This document shows positions 1 to 6,338 of a stretch of DNA of 8,688 nucleotides, piece after piece; position 1 is the stretch's first letter, and each line of letters opens with the position of its first letter. The notes beneath the pieces are model-generated. The model was not told the origin of the DNA. It did no database searches and worked only from the letters and a program-made list of their open reading frames with translations. A program made the translations under genes and the position numbers. The DNA comes from Rickettsia typhi. GTDB taxonomy: Bacteria > Pseudomonadota > Alphaproteobacteria > Rickettsiales > UBA1997. Location: positions 1 to 8,688 of the forward strand of contig CAMCFD010000061.1 of NCBI GenBank assembly GCA_945874115.1, read 5' to 3'.

Positions 1-662
1 CTTTGCTTTAAAACTTCTTCTCGCGCATCAAACACAAAATGCTCGGGATATTGCCCCTCGAAGGCAAAATCTCTTTCTTCAAAAAAGTCTAGTTCAGCAC
101 GCAATTGTTCTGTTAATTCCAAATTGTCACAACCATCAAGATATAATGCTTCTAGCCCTTGCGGCAAAACAGGCAATTCTTCGATCAAATAACAATTCTC
201 AAGATAAAGAGTTCGCAATTCTTGCGGCAAAACAGGCAAGTTAAGAATTTCACAATTTATAATACGCAAATCCTCAAAATTCTCTGGCAATTGCGGCACC
301 TCATCAATAGGACATTCTTTAACTTGAAGAGTCGTAAGCGTTTGTGGCAATCCATTCAAATTAGCAAAAGAGCCACACTGGTTAATAATCAAATGTGTTA
401 AACCATTTTGTATATTTGATAAAAATTCTAAATTTGGACATTCTTCCAAATATAACTTTCTCACCGTCTCTGGCATTTGCGCCGAAAAATTGCGCAAATT
501 AGGACAATTTCTAAAACACACCTCTCGCAAATTCGGTAAATTTGGCAATGGCAACATCTCTTCAATCTCAAGGCTTGTGGTGATTCTTATATCAGTCACA
601 TCCTCAGTAATTAAAGCCAAATAATTTCCAATGTTTCTATCATTAATTTCAAGGATTAGCAT
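1..662 (-). CDS. Leucine-rich-repeat protein, C-terminus cut off by window edge
   Basis: I translated this frame by hand: it is open from an ATG at 662 to the left edge (220 codons, no stop). An in-frame stop at 684-686 with no other ATG after it fixes the start. From about residue 37 the protein is built of roughly 20-22-residue units with regularly spaced Leu, often opening with LPxLP and carrying LxxLxLxxC, for example LRTLYLENC and LEALYLDGC. This is a bacterial LRR pattern with Cys where many LRRs have Asn, and it recalls the LPx-type repeats of secreted LRR effectors. After about six or seven repeats comes an acidic stretch (residues ~190-220: ELDFFEERDF and following) whose end is not seen. 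There is no signal peptide or membrane segment in the visible part. LRRs bind proteins; the partner is unknown. A role as host-directed effector is inference only. No good Shine-Dalgarno precedes the ATG. Confidence 0.82.
   Translation of the reverse strand, partial: MLILEINDRNIGNYLALITEDVTDIRITTSLEIEEMLPLPNLPNLREVCFRNCPNLRNFSAQMPETVRKLYLEECPNLEFLSNIQNGLTHLIINQCGSFANLNGLPQTLTTLQVKECPIDEVPQLPENFEDLRIINCEILNLPVLPQELRTLYLENCYLIEELPVLPQGLEALYLDGCDNLELTEQLRAELDFFEERDFAFEGQYPEHFVFDAREEVLKQ
158..239 (-). repeat. Near-identical LRR coding repeats, 63-nt period
   Basis: The 19-nt plus-strand word CTTGCGGCAAAACAGGCAA occurs exactly at 158-176 and again at 221-239, a distance of 63 nt (21 codons). It encodes the LPVLPQ part of two adjacent leucine-rich repeats. 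Identity at the DNA level, not only the protein level, suggests a recent unit duplication or gene conversion within the LRR array. Confidence 0.8.
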
Positions 663-1038
663 GATTATTTTGCTTGATTTGTTTTAATTGAATTCTCACA
701 AATATTTCTTTTGTTTGCAAAAAAATAGCCAGAAATATTGAGTCGGATAGTTTTTATGTGTTGAATTATATGGTTTATGATTGTAGTTTTATGTTTTATG
801 TGAAGCTTGAAACTTGACTGAAAATCTATTTGCGCAATATAACCTCGCTATATCGAATCACCCGTTAGGAACGCTATTAATCATATACGCCCATTCACAA
901 CCGCTAAGAATTAACACCAAGTTATAAACAATTCTTGGCACCTAAGGGTTGAAAAATTTTCAACCCAAACATTAAATATTATCACAATAACACAAAAATC
1001 ACGAACCAAATTAGCAGCTACTTCCAAACATTATTTTG
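663..1038. other. Non-coding gap between LRR gene and operon end
   Basis: No frame here gives a convincing gene. The part nearest the LRR start (about 750-810) has four copies of a TTTATG-type word on the plus strand (CATAAA on the minus strand). The part at about 840-910 is less AT-rich than its surroundings and contains the word CGCTA three times (near 846, 871 and 902). Two inverted repeats follow: CCAAG 917-921 with CTTGG 934-938, and the longer one at 946-966. The gap must hold the promoter of the LRR gene and the 3' end of the operon transcript, but I cannot point to a good -35/-10 pair. A small RNA or a dispersed repeat is possible and not shown. Confidence 0.4.
946..966 (-). terminator. 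Inverted repeat after the operon, possible weak terminator
   Basis: GGGTTGAAAA and TTTTCAACCC form a perfect 10-bp inverted repeat around one central base, 73 nt beyond the SDR stop codon. The position suits an end-of-operon terminator on the minus strand. Neither strand has a clear T-run right after the stem (the minus strand continues TTAGGTGCC), so it is not a classical intrinsic terminator. It could instead be a protein-binding palindrome or an mRNA 3'-end stabiliser. Confidence 0.35.
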
Positions 1039-1770
1039 CTATTTGTCAATCTTCATCGCAATTTTCAAAAACAAAAAATTCGGCAAAATTCTTAAAAATT
1101 TCAAGAAAAAAGTGAATTTTTTAGGAAAGTGAATTTCGAATTTTTTTGCCTTCAAGCCTTTAATTATAATCTTTGCTGCGTCTTTTGCCTCAAGTAAAAA
1201 TGGCATTTTAAAATTATTTTGTGCCGTCAAACGCGTTTTCACAAAACCCGGATTTATCACCGAAACATCGATGCCACAAGGCTTCAGCTCTGCATACAAA
1301 CTTTCTGCCAAATTTATAAGACCCGCTTTTGACGCACCATAAGCCAAAGAATTTGGCAAGCCGCGATATCCCGCAACGCTTGCAATCAAAGCGACGTGAC
1401 CAGATTTTTGTTCGCGCATTTTTTTCACAACCAAATCAAGAAAATAAAACACCGAGGTTAAATTCACATCAATTGTTTTTTTAGCAAATTCAACATCCAT
1501 CTCAGAAGCCTTCATAGGTTTATAAATCGCGCTTCCATAGATAAATAAATCTATGGTCTGAAATTTGCGCAAAATAATTTCGAAAGATTTTTTAACAGCT
1601 TTTTCATCAACAACATCTAGCGGCAAAGCCAAGCAATTCTTATATTCGCGCAATTTATTCAAAGAATCTTCATCGCGCGCACTCACTGCAACATTATGCC
1701 CAGCTTGCAAATATTGCAATGCCATTTGATGGCCAATTCCAGCGCTTGCGCCAATAATCCAAATGTTCAT
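1039..1770 (-). CDS. Short-chain dehydrogenase/reductase, last gene of operon
   Basis: A 243-residue classical SDR, an NAD(P)-dependent oxidoreductase of the cytosol. The Rossmann glycine motif GASAGIG is at residues 7-13, D52 in LPLDVVD is the usual adenine-ring contact, and the catalytic tetrad is N103 (DVNLTS), S131 (IASVAG), Y144 and K148 (YGASK), followed by NPGFVKT at 173-179. The usual NNAG motif is replaced by YGSA (78-81). The C-terminal ~30 residues (KKFTFFLKFLRILPNFLFLK) are basic and hydrophobic and may sit at the membrane, which suits a lipid substrate. I chose the ATG at 1770, one base after the upstream stop. An in-frame TTG at 1794 would add eight residues before the Rossmann strand and overlap the upstream gene by 23 nt. 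As part of this cluster it probably reduces or oxidises a fatty-acyl intermediate; the exact substrate is unknown. Confidence 0.93.
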   Translation of the reverse strand: MNIWIIGASAGIGHQMALQYLQAGHNVAVSARDEDSLNKLREYKNCLALPLDVVDEKAVKKSFEIILRKFQTIDLFIYGSAIYKPMKASEMDVEFAKKTIDVNLTSVFYFLDLVVKKMREQKSGHVALIASVAGYRGLPNSLAYGASKAGLINLAESLYAELKPCGIDVSVINPGFVKTRLTAQNNFKMPFLLEAKDAAKIIIKGLKAKKFEIHFPKKFTFFLKFLRILPNFLFLKIAMKIDK

Positions 1771-1771
1771 T

Positions 1772-2296
1772 TTAGTTGAGTTTTTTAAATCCAATTGTTA
1801 ATTTTGCCACCACAAATCCAAATTTTTTAATTTCAGAAACATTTATCAAAGATTGTTCATCAATTAAATACATCCAGTCATCAACGCTTAAATCAAGGGT
1901 TGTGCCCTTATATGGAACACGCAAAACATAATTCATTTGCAGCGCATTTCCAAATTGTTTACCTTTTGCAACACCGACAACATCACCTGCAGTTGCCGTG
2001 AAATGATTAGCATCTTTCATGTCAACAACCCAAACGCGCTCTTGTTTTTCGCCGTCATCAAACAAAAAATATTCCTGCAAAGTAAGTTGATTATTTTTTA
2101 CAACACCTTCCATTTTTACACTGAATCTACGCGTAACTTTTCCACTTCGATCTTGCATAATGCCATAAGCCTCGGTCTTTCCCGAGAAATATTGCTGTAT
2201 ATCAAATTTTGGATTTTTATCAGAATAATTTTCAACTTTTTTCGCAGAACAAGAAAATAAAGTCATAGTTAGTAAAATTAAAGTTAGTTTTTTCAT
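1772..2296 (-). CDS. DUF3833 family lipoprotein
   Basis: A 174-residue protein that matches the DUF3833 family from memory of its conserved motifs. The N-terminus is a short lipoprotein signal (MKK, hydrophobic run, then LFSC), with Cys16 as likely lipidation site; Phe at -2 makes the lipobox slightly unusual. Conserved blocks are YFSG (36-39), QDRSG (48-52), DGEKQERVW (81-89), the glycine-rich DVVGVAKGKQFGNAL (105-119), DDWMYLID (139-146) and KFG (158-160). The fold is probably a lipocalin-like beta barrel anchored in the envelope; no enzymatic activity is established. Its ATG overlaps the upstream stop as ATGA (4 nt), a sign of translational coupling, and its stop is followed after one base by the SDR start. 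It probably binds or carries the modified lipid, which is inference from the cluster. Confidence 0.9.
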   Translation of the reverse strand: MKKLTLILLTMTLFSCSAKKVENYSDKNPKFDIQQYFSGKTEAYGIMQDRSGKVTRRFSVKMEGVVKNNQLTLQEYFLFDDGEKQERVWVVDMKDANHFTATAGDVVGVAKGKQFGNALQMNYVLRVPYKGTTLDLSVDDWMYLIDEQSLINVSEIKKFGFVVAKLTIGFKKLN

Positions 2297-2808
2297 AGTT
2301 TTAAAAGTTCATTGCGCATTTTTTTATATTTTGCTTTTTCGTGAAGCCAAATATCAGCAAAATCAAGAGCAAAGTCAGCATCCTTTACTGAATCAATTAA
2401 AACAGAGTTATGATATAACTGCAAGCCATTTTTATCAATAATAGCAGTTTTTCTATCGCCAATTTTAACATCTGTAAAAATTTTATTCAGATATTTTCTA
2501 TAAATTTTCGCTTTATTCTCATCAATTTCTTTAATGCGCAAAATCTCGTCAATCGAGGCCTCAACCAGTTCTTCTTTAGAAAAATTTCGATTATATTTTA
2601 TACAAATTGCAAACTTGTCGCGATAATTTTTTAAATCTTGTGCAATGGTCGAAATTTCATAAATATGAAAGCCCCAAACCCGCAAAGAATAGCTTCCCAG
2701 GGCTTTTGGATTATCAAAATTCTGCACAATTTCTTTTGAAAAATCTTGCGCAAAAACAATGTTTGACAAAAAAATGTTTACCAGAAAAATAAAAAATAAT
2801 TTTTTCAT
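2293..2808 (-). CDS. Chalcone-isomerase-like periplasmic protein
   Basis: A 171-residue exported protein. Residues 1-20 are a clear Sec signal peptide (MKK, hydrophobic core, cleavage probably after IVFA before Gln21). The mature part follows the bacterial chalcone-isomerase-like family: a GSYSLRVWGFHIYEIS segment (38-53) where relatives have a conserved Gly and Tyr, IKYNRNFSKEEL (70-81), IGDRKTAI (116-123), an LYHN segment (131-134), and DFALDFADIWLHEK near the end (145-158) with a conserved FxxIWL core. Size is normal for the family. Bacterial members are not true chalcone isomerases. They share a fold with fatty-acid-binding plant homologues, so lipid binding in the periplasm is a reasonable guess. 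It starts 3 nt after the CFA-like stop and overlaps the DUF3833 start by 4 nt. No Shine-Dalgarno is visible, so translation is probably coupled. Confidence 0.87.
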   Translation of the reverse strand: MKKLFFIFLVNIFLSNIVFAQDFSKEIVQNFDNPKALGSYSLRVWGFHIYEISTIAQDLKNYRDKFAICIKYNRNFSKEELVEASIDEILRIKEIDENKAKIYRKYLNKIFTDVKIGDRKTAIIDKNGLQLYHNSVLIDSVKDADFALDFADIWLHEKAKYKKMRNELLKL

Positions 2809-2811
2809 ATT

Positions 2812-3978
2812 TTAAGCGTTTTTAACAAGGTTAAATTGCACAACATCACACCTTTTGCAAGCAAATCCGGCCGCGCAATAAGATAAATAAAATCGCCATT
2901 TTCTGATAAATTCATCATCAAATCCCATTGCTTTTATCGCGCTTTTTTGTTGATCAAAGTTTTTTAACCAACAAAGCAAGGTTTTTTCATAATCTTTTGC
3001 AAAAGAAAACTCGTCAATCACTTGAAAATTATGCTTTTGAGCCTCTTCTTTAAAAGCGGTTTTTGATGGCAAAAATCCTCCCGGAAAAATATGTTTTTGA
3101 ATAAAATCAAAACGATTTTTATATTCATCATAAACATCATCAGAAATTGTAATCGTCTGAATCAGCGCCTTGCCGCCGTTTTTTAAAGATTTATTGACAC
3201 TTTCAAAATATTGCGACCAATATTCTTTGCCAACCGCTTCAAACATTTCAATTGAAACGACCGAATCATATTGATTTTTCTCATCGCGATAATCTTGCAA
3301 CTTAATTTTTATTTTTTCTTGCAAATTTTTTGGCAATATTTTTTCTTGCGCAAATTTTGCTTGTTCTTTTGAAATTGTAAGGCAAGTTAAATTATTATTT
3401 TGTAAAGCCGCAAAAGCAGCAAATCCGCCCCATCCACAGCCAATTTCTAAAATTTCGCCGTGATTTATTTTTGATAAAATTCTGGCATATTTATTTTGCT
3501 GAGCTGATGTTAAATCTGAATTTTTTTCATCAAAAATTGCGCTTGAATAAGTCATCGATTCGTCAAGCCAGAGTTGATAAAAATCATTGCCCAAATCATA
3601 GTGATAGCGGATATTTTTCTTGCTGCCAATTTTTGAATTTTTGCGAAATAAATTGCGAATTGCAAATAAAAATAAGTTGAATTTATTGGCGTGAAAAAAT
3701 TTCTCTAAAATTTGCGAATTTTTGCCAAAAAAAGTCAGCAAGCGCGGCAAGTCTGATGAGCTCCAGAGCCCATCCATATAGGTTTCGCCAAGCGCAATAT
3801 CGCCACCTGTCAAAATTGCGTCAAACACACCCCAATTGTTGATTTTCATATCAACAGCCGCATCTTTATTCGCCGATGAAAAAGTCATTTTATTGCCATT
3901 TGGCAACGCCAGTTCTAACACTCCGAACTCAATCTTTTCAAGGGCGTGCCACAAAATTGAATAATTATTTTCACTCAT
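2812..3978 (-). CDS. Cyclopropane-fatty-acyl-phospholipid synthase-like methyltransferase
   Basis: A 388-residue enzyme of the CFA synthase family (COG2230 type) that uses S-adenosylmethionine to add a one-carbon unit to the double bond of membrane lipid acyl chains. The N-terminal domain (1-~115) includes GGDIALGETYMDGLW (58-72). The catalytic domain has YHYDLGNDFYQLWLDE (125-140), MTYSSA (142-147), SAM motif I LEIGCGWGGFA (177-187), LTISKEQAKFA (200-210), MFEAVG (245-250), IQTITISDD (273-281), IFPGGFLPS (297-305) and FYLSYCAAGF (363-372). Aligned by eye to E. coli Cfa, E247 matches E239 and I276 matches I268, but Cys139 corresponds to Ser146 and His266 to Gln274. The product may therefore be a methylated or otherwise modified chain and not a cyclopropane. 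Its ATG overlaps the DUF1365 stop by 8 nt (ATGAGTGA). Confidence 0.95.
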   Translation of the reverse strand: MSENNYSILWHALEKIEFGVLELALPNGNKMTFSSANKDAAVDMKINNWGVFDAILTGGDIALGETYMDGLWSSSDLPRLLTFFGKNSQILEKFFHANKFNLFLFAIRNLFRKNSKIGSKKNIRYHYDLGNDFYQLWLDESMTYSSAIFDEKNSDLTSAQQNKYARILSKINHGEILEIGCGWGGFAAFAALQNNNLTCLTISKEQAKFAQEKILPKNLQEKIKIKLQDYRDEKNQYDSVVSIEMFEAVGKEYWSQYFESVNKSLKNGGKALIQTITISDDVYDEYKNRFDFIQKHIFPGGFLPSKTAFKEEAQKHNFQVIDEFSFAKDYEKTLLCWLKNFDQQKSAIKAMGFDDEFIRKWRFYLSYCAAGFACKRCDVVQFNLVKNA

Positions 3979-4744
3979 AATTTCTTGTAATATTGTTATC
4001 CGATTTTTTCGGTCTTTTTATATATTTTATTTTTTTAAAAAACAATTTTATAGCCTGAAAATGTATCAAAAAAATAATTTTAAAAGTGTTAAAAGGAATT
4101 GTAACGAAATTTCTTAACAAAGAAAGACTTGTTAAATCATAACGCTTTCCAATCAATGAAGTCATAAGCATAAGCTTGCTTTCATTATCAAAATAATCGA
4201 TCCAAATCGCAATTTTTTCATCGTCAAAAACAAAACGAAATTTATATTTTCCTTCAACTTTCATAAAAGGTGAGACATAAAAATTTTTATTTGCTTCATA
4301 AAATTTTTGCGAACTTAAAGCCTCGCCATTTTTTTCATAAATCAAATAATTGTGTGACTCTTTAAAGGTGTTATTAACCTCAGCCAATACTGCCTGCAAC
4401 TGGTTTTGAGAATTTAGGCAAAACCAAAAACTTACGGGATTAAAAACATATCCCAAAATTCTTGGCAAAGTTAATAAATAAATTTTTCCATCAATTTTTA
4501 TATTTTCATTTTGCAAAGTTTCTTTAATCCAATTTGCACATGAGTCATTGCTGCGCGCGCCATGGTCGCGGTTATAAAAAGAAAAAATATTAAATTTATT
4601 AAGAGAGAAAAACACTGATTGCAATTTTTCAATCTGAGCAATGTCAAAGCAAATATAATAGCCTTTATACAAAAATTTGTTAACTTTCGGAATCAGCCTT
4701 TTATGCACTATATCAGCCTCAAACAAAGCGTTTTCTAATTTCAT
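3971..4744 (-). CDS. DUF1365 family protein
   Basis: A 257-residue protein of the DUF1365 family, whose genes are typically found next to CFA-like synthases. Family blocks are visible in order: VHKRLIPKVNKFLYKGYYICFD (13-34) with a conserved H-x-R and N-x-F-x-Y, DHGAR (60-64), LTLPRILGYVFNPVSFWFC (91-109), AEVNNTFKESHNYL (121-134), and a segment with FYVSPFM (155-161) leading into GKYKF. The last ~40 residues are hydrophobic then strongly basic (FKKIKYIKRPKK), suggesting peripheral membrane binding. Length is typical. The biochemical role is not established; the steady partnership with CFA-like enzymes suggests it helps the lipid reaction. It follows the flavoprotein after a 97-nt gap and overlaps the next gene by 8 nt. 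The ATG at 4744 is the natural start, giving a family-typical N-terminus (MKLENALFEADIVHKR). Confidence 0.92.
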   Translation of the reverse strand: MKLENALFEADIVHKRLIPKVNKFLYKGYYICFDIAQIEKLQSVFFSLNKFNIFSFYNRDHGARSNDSCANWIKETLQNENIKIDGKIYLLTLPRILGYVFNPVSFWFCLNSQNQLQAVLAEVNNTFKESHNYLIYEKNGEALSSQKFYEANKNFYVSPFMKVEGKYKFRFVFDDEKIAIWIDYFDNESKLMLMTSLIGKRYDLTSLSLLRNFVTIPFNTFKIIFLIHFQAIKLFFKKIKYIKRPKKSDNNITRNYE

Positions 4745-4789
4745 ATTTCGCTAAAATTATTTTTGTTTTTAAAAAATAACAGCAATCTT

Positions 4790-4841
4790 ATCATAAGTAA
4801 AATATATTTAACCTATGACAATCATAAGTTTTACTTATGAT
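4790..4841. repeat. Nested inverted repeats between first and second operon genes
   Basis: The plus-strand word ATCATAAGTAAAA (4790-4802) is the exact reverse complement of 4829-4841. Inside the right half, ATCATAAGT (4821-4829) and ACTTATGAT (4833-4841) form a 9-bp stem with a 3-nt loop. A fourth, degenerate half-site ACCTATGAC lies at 4811-4819 (two mismatches to ACTTATGAT). The array starts one base after the flavoprotein stop codon on the minus strand. In mRNA the short hairpin and the long-range stem exclude each other. It could be an mRNA processing or attenuation element, a paired operator, or a palindromic repeat that inserted here. There is no immediate U-run after the short stem, so simple termination is unlikely. 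Confidence 0.75.
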
Positions 4842-6095
4842 TTAAAACTCAACACCAAACAATTTTGCAAGATTTATGGCCGAATTTAAACCATCTTCGT
4901 GAAAACCATTTGCTTGATAAGCTCCGCAATAATAAAAGCCGTCAAGCCCTTGAATATCAACAATTTGCGCTTGTGCCTTGATGGCATTTTCGTCAAAAAT
5001 TGGATGATGATAAACAAATTTGGCAAAGATTTTTTCTGGAGCAATTTCTTGCAGAGGATTTAATGTCACAAAAATTGGATATTTTTCATCAATTTTTTGC
5101 AATAAATTCATCCAATAGCTCACAGAACAAGACTTCTCATCGCTGTGGTTTTTATGATAAATCCAACTTGCCCAAGCTGATTTTCTTTTTGGCATTTGCG
5201 TTTCGTCGCGATGCAAAACTGCCAAATTTTCTTGATATTTAAAGTTTTTTAAAACTTGCGAAGCCTTTTCTGGCAAGCTTTTGCAGATTTCCAAAACTTC
5301 ATCGGCATGATTTGCAAAAATCACTTTATCAAAAAAATATTCTTGATTTTTATCATTTTTTAGAAGAATTTTTTCACCAACTTTCTTCACCTCAATAATT
5401 TTTTCGCCAACTTTTATATTTTCTTTAAAATCACGCGTCAAAAGCTCAACATATTTCTTGCTGCCTCCTTTGACACTATACCATTGCGGTTGCGAAAATA
5501 AAGTTAGAAGCCCGTGATTATAATAAAATTTCAAGAAACTTTGCGCCGGATATTCAAGCATTTTCTCTTCAGGACAACTCCAGATTGCGCCCGCCATTGG
5601 TAATAAAAAATATTTCCAAAAATATTTTCCCAGATTTAATTTACGCAAGAAATCTTCGAGAGAAATGTCTCGAAACTCTTGATTTGACTGATTATTATTA
5701 ACAAATTCAATTGCTTTTTTGTTGAATTTTATGATGTCAAAAATCATTCTCCAAAAACTAAGATCGAAAAAGTTTCGAGCAGATCCAAAAACTCCTAAAA
5801 GGCTGCGAACTGAATATTCAAGCTCTTTGGCCTTAATTCCGAAACTCATGTCGCTTGCAACAGTTTCAACTTTTAAAATTTCAAAAAGTTTTTTTAAGTT
5901 TGGATAAGTTTTGTGATTGAAAACAATAAAACCCGTGTCAACCGCGATTTTATTGCCTAAATAGTCAATTTCAACAGTGTTTGAATGTCCGCCGATATAA
6001 CTATTTTTTTCAAAAACTGTTATGTCAAATTTGCTAGAAAGCAGCCAAGCCGCGGCATTTCCCGATATTCCACTTCCAATTATTGCGATTTTCAT
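4842..6095 (-). CDS. FAD-dependent amine-oxidase-like oxidoreductase, first gene of operon
   Basis: A 417-residue flavoprotein of the NAD(P)/FAD-binding amine oxidase group (COG2907 type). The dinucleotide-binding beta-alpha-beta unit opens the protein: GSGISG at 7-12 and acidic E29 in VFEK at the end of strand 2. The second flavin motif is GGHSNT (35-40), followed by DTGFIVFN (53-60) and a YPNL segment. The C-terminal FAD-binding block is CGAYQANGFHEDGLNSA (390-406). These fit the family well. The frame is open up to 6176, but the extra 27 residues are Cys/Trp-rich and precede the Rossmann strand, and the promoter start point would fall at that position; so I start at the ATG at 6095 (MKIAIIGSG). 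Related proteins are encoded beside DUF1365 and CFA-like genes and have been proposed to oxidise or desaturate the acyl chain; the substrate here is unproven. Confidence 0.95.
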   Translation of the reverse strand: MKIAIIGSGISGNAAAWLLSSKFDITVFEKNSYIGGHSNTVEIDYLGNKIAVDTGFIVFNHKTYPNLKKLFEILKVETVASDMSFGIKAKELEYSVRSLLGVFGSARNFFDLSFWRMIFDIIKFNKKAIEFVNNNQSNQEFRDISLEDFLRKLNLGKYFWKYFLLPMAGAIWSCPEEKMLEYPAQSFLKFYYNHGLLTLFSQPQWYSVKGGSKKYVELLTRDFKENIKVGEKIIEVKKVGEKILLKNDKNQEYFFDKVIFANHADEVLEICKSLPEKASQVLKNFKYQENLAVLHRDETQMPKRKSAWASWIYHKNHSDEKSCSVSYWMNLLQKIDEKYPIFVTLNPLQEIAPEKIFAKFVYHHPIFDENAIKAQAQIVDIQGLDGFYYCGAYQANGFHEDGLNSAINLAKLFGVEF

Positions 6096-6338
6096 TTTTA
6101 AATACTTGTGAATAATTAGGTTACAAAAACCTCGTACCAATTGCCAAAAGCAATTATATTTGCAGTTTCTTTGCAAGATATAATTTTATATCACCTTGGC
6201 GTTTATGTCAAATTCTCTATTTGAAAATGTTTTGAGATTGCTAAAAAATAATGTTGCGATTTATTTTTGCAGCAACAATATCTTGACATTGAATTTGTAT
6301 TAACTTAGCTTGACTTTGATAGAAATAAATTATTTGAT
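6096..6338. promoter_or_regulatory. Divergent intergenic region for operon and RAP-protein gene
   Basis: This stretch carries the control sites for two divergent transcription units. It holds the operon promoter (6183-6211, minus), a leader of about 80 nt, and an imperfect inverted repeat TGTTGC 6252-6257 with GCAACA 6272-6277 (6 bp perfect, more pairing after one mismatch) between the two units. On the plus strand TTGACA at 6283-6288 followed after 17 nt by TAGCTT (6306-6311) is a weak candidate promoter that would start transcription about 20 nt before the RAP-protein ATG. No extra gene is visible. Confidence 0.5.
6183..6211 (-). promoter_or_regulatory. Sigma-70-type promoter of the lipid operon
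   Basis: Read on the minus strand, TTGACA (6211-6206) is followed by exactly 17 nt and TAAAAT (6188-6183), which is 6/6 and 5/6 to the sigma-70 consensus. Transcription would begin near 6176, giving an ~80-nt leader before the ATG at 6095. No TGATCC-type ECF sigma-E/ChrR promoter was seen, so expression is probably housekeeping. Confidence 0.72.

Noticed and set aside
158..239. Exact 19-nt repeats as a possible CRISPR
   Set aside because: Only two copies, in a coding frame, at a 21-codon period that matches the LRR unit; there are no spacers or cas genes.
159..401. Plus-strand 80-codon frame
   Set aside because: Antisense to the LRR repeats, whose regular codon pattern is clearly on the minus strand; the product has no recognisable features.
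830..970. tRNA gene in the spacer
   Set aside because: No T-loop GTTCRANYC with a matching acceptor stem could be formed on either strand.
1771..1794. TTG start for the SDR with an eight-residue extension
   Set aside because: An ATG at 1770 sits one base after the upstream stop and begins directly with the Rossmann strand, as usual for SDRs.
1937..2260. Plus-strand 107-codon frame
   Set aside because: Antisense to the DUF3833 gene, which carries the conserved family motifs.
6096..6176. N-terminal extension of the flavoprotein up to 6176
   Set aside because: The added 27 residues precede the Rossmann strand, do not look like a signal peptide, and would start at the predicted transcription start. 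The ATG at 6095 gives the family-typical N-terminus.
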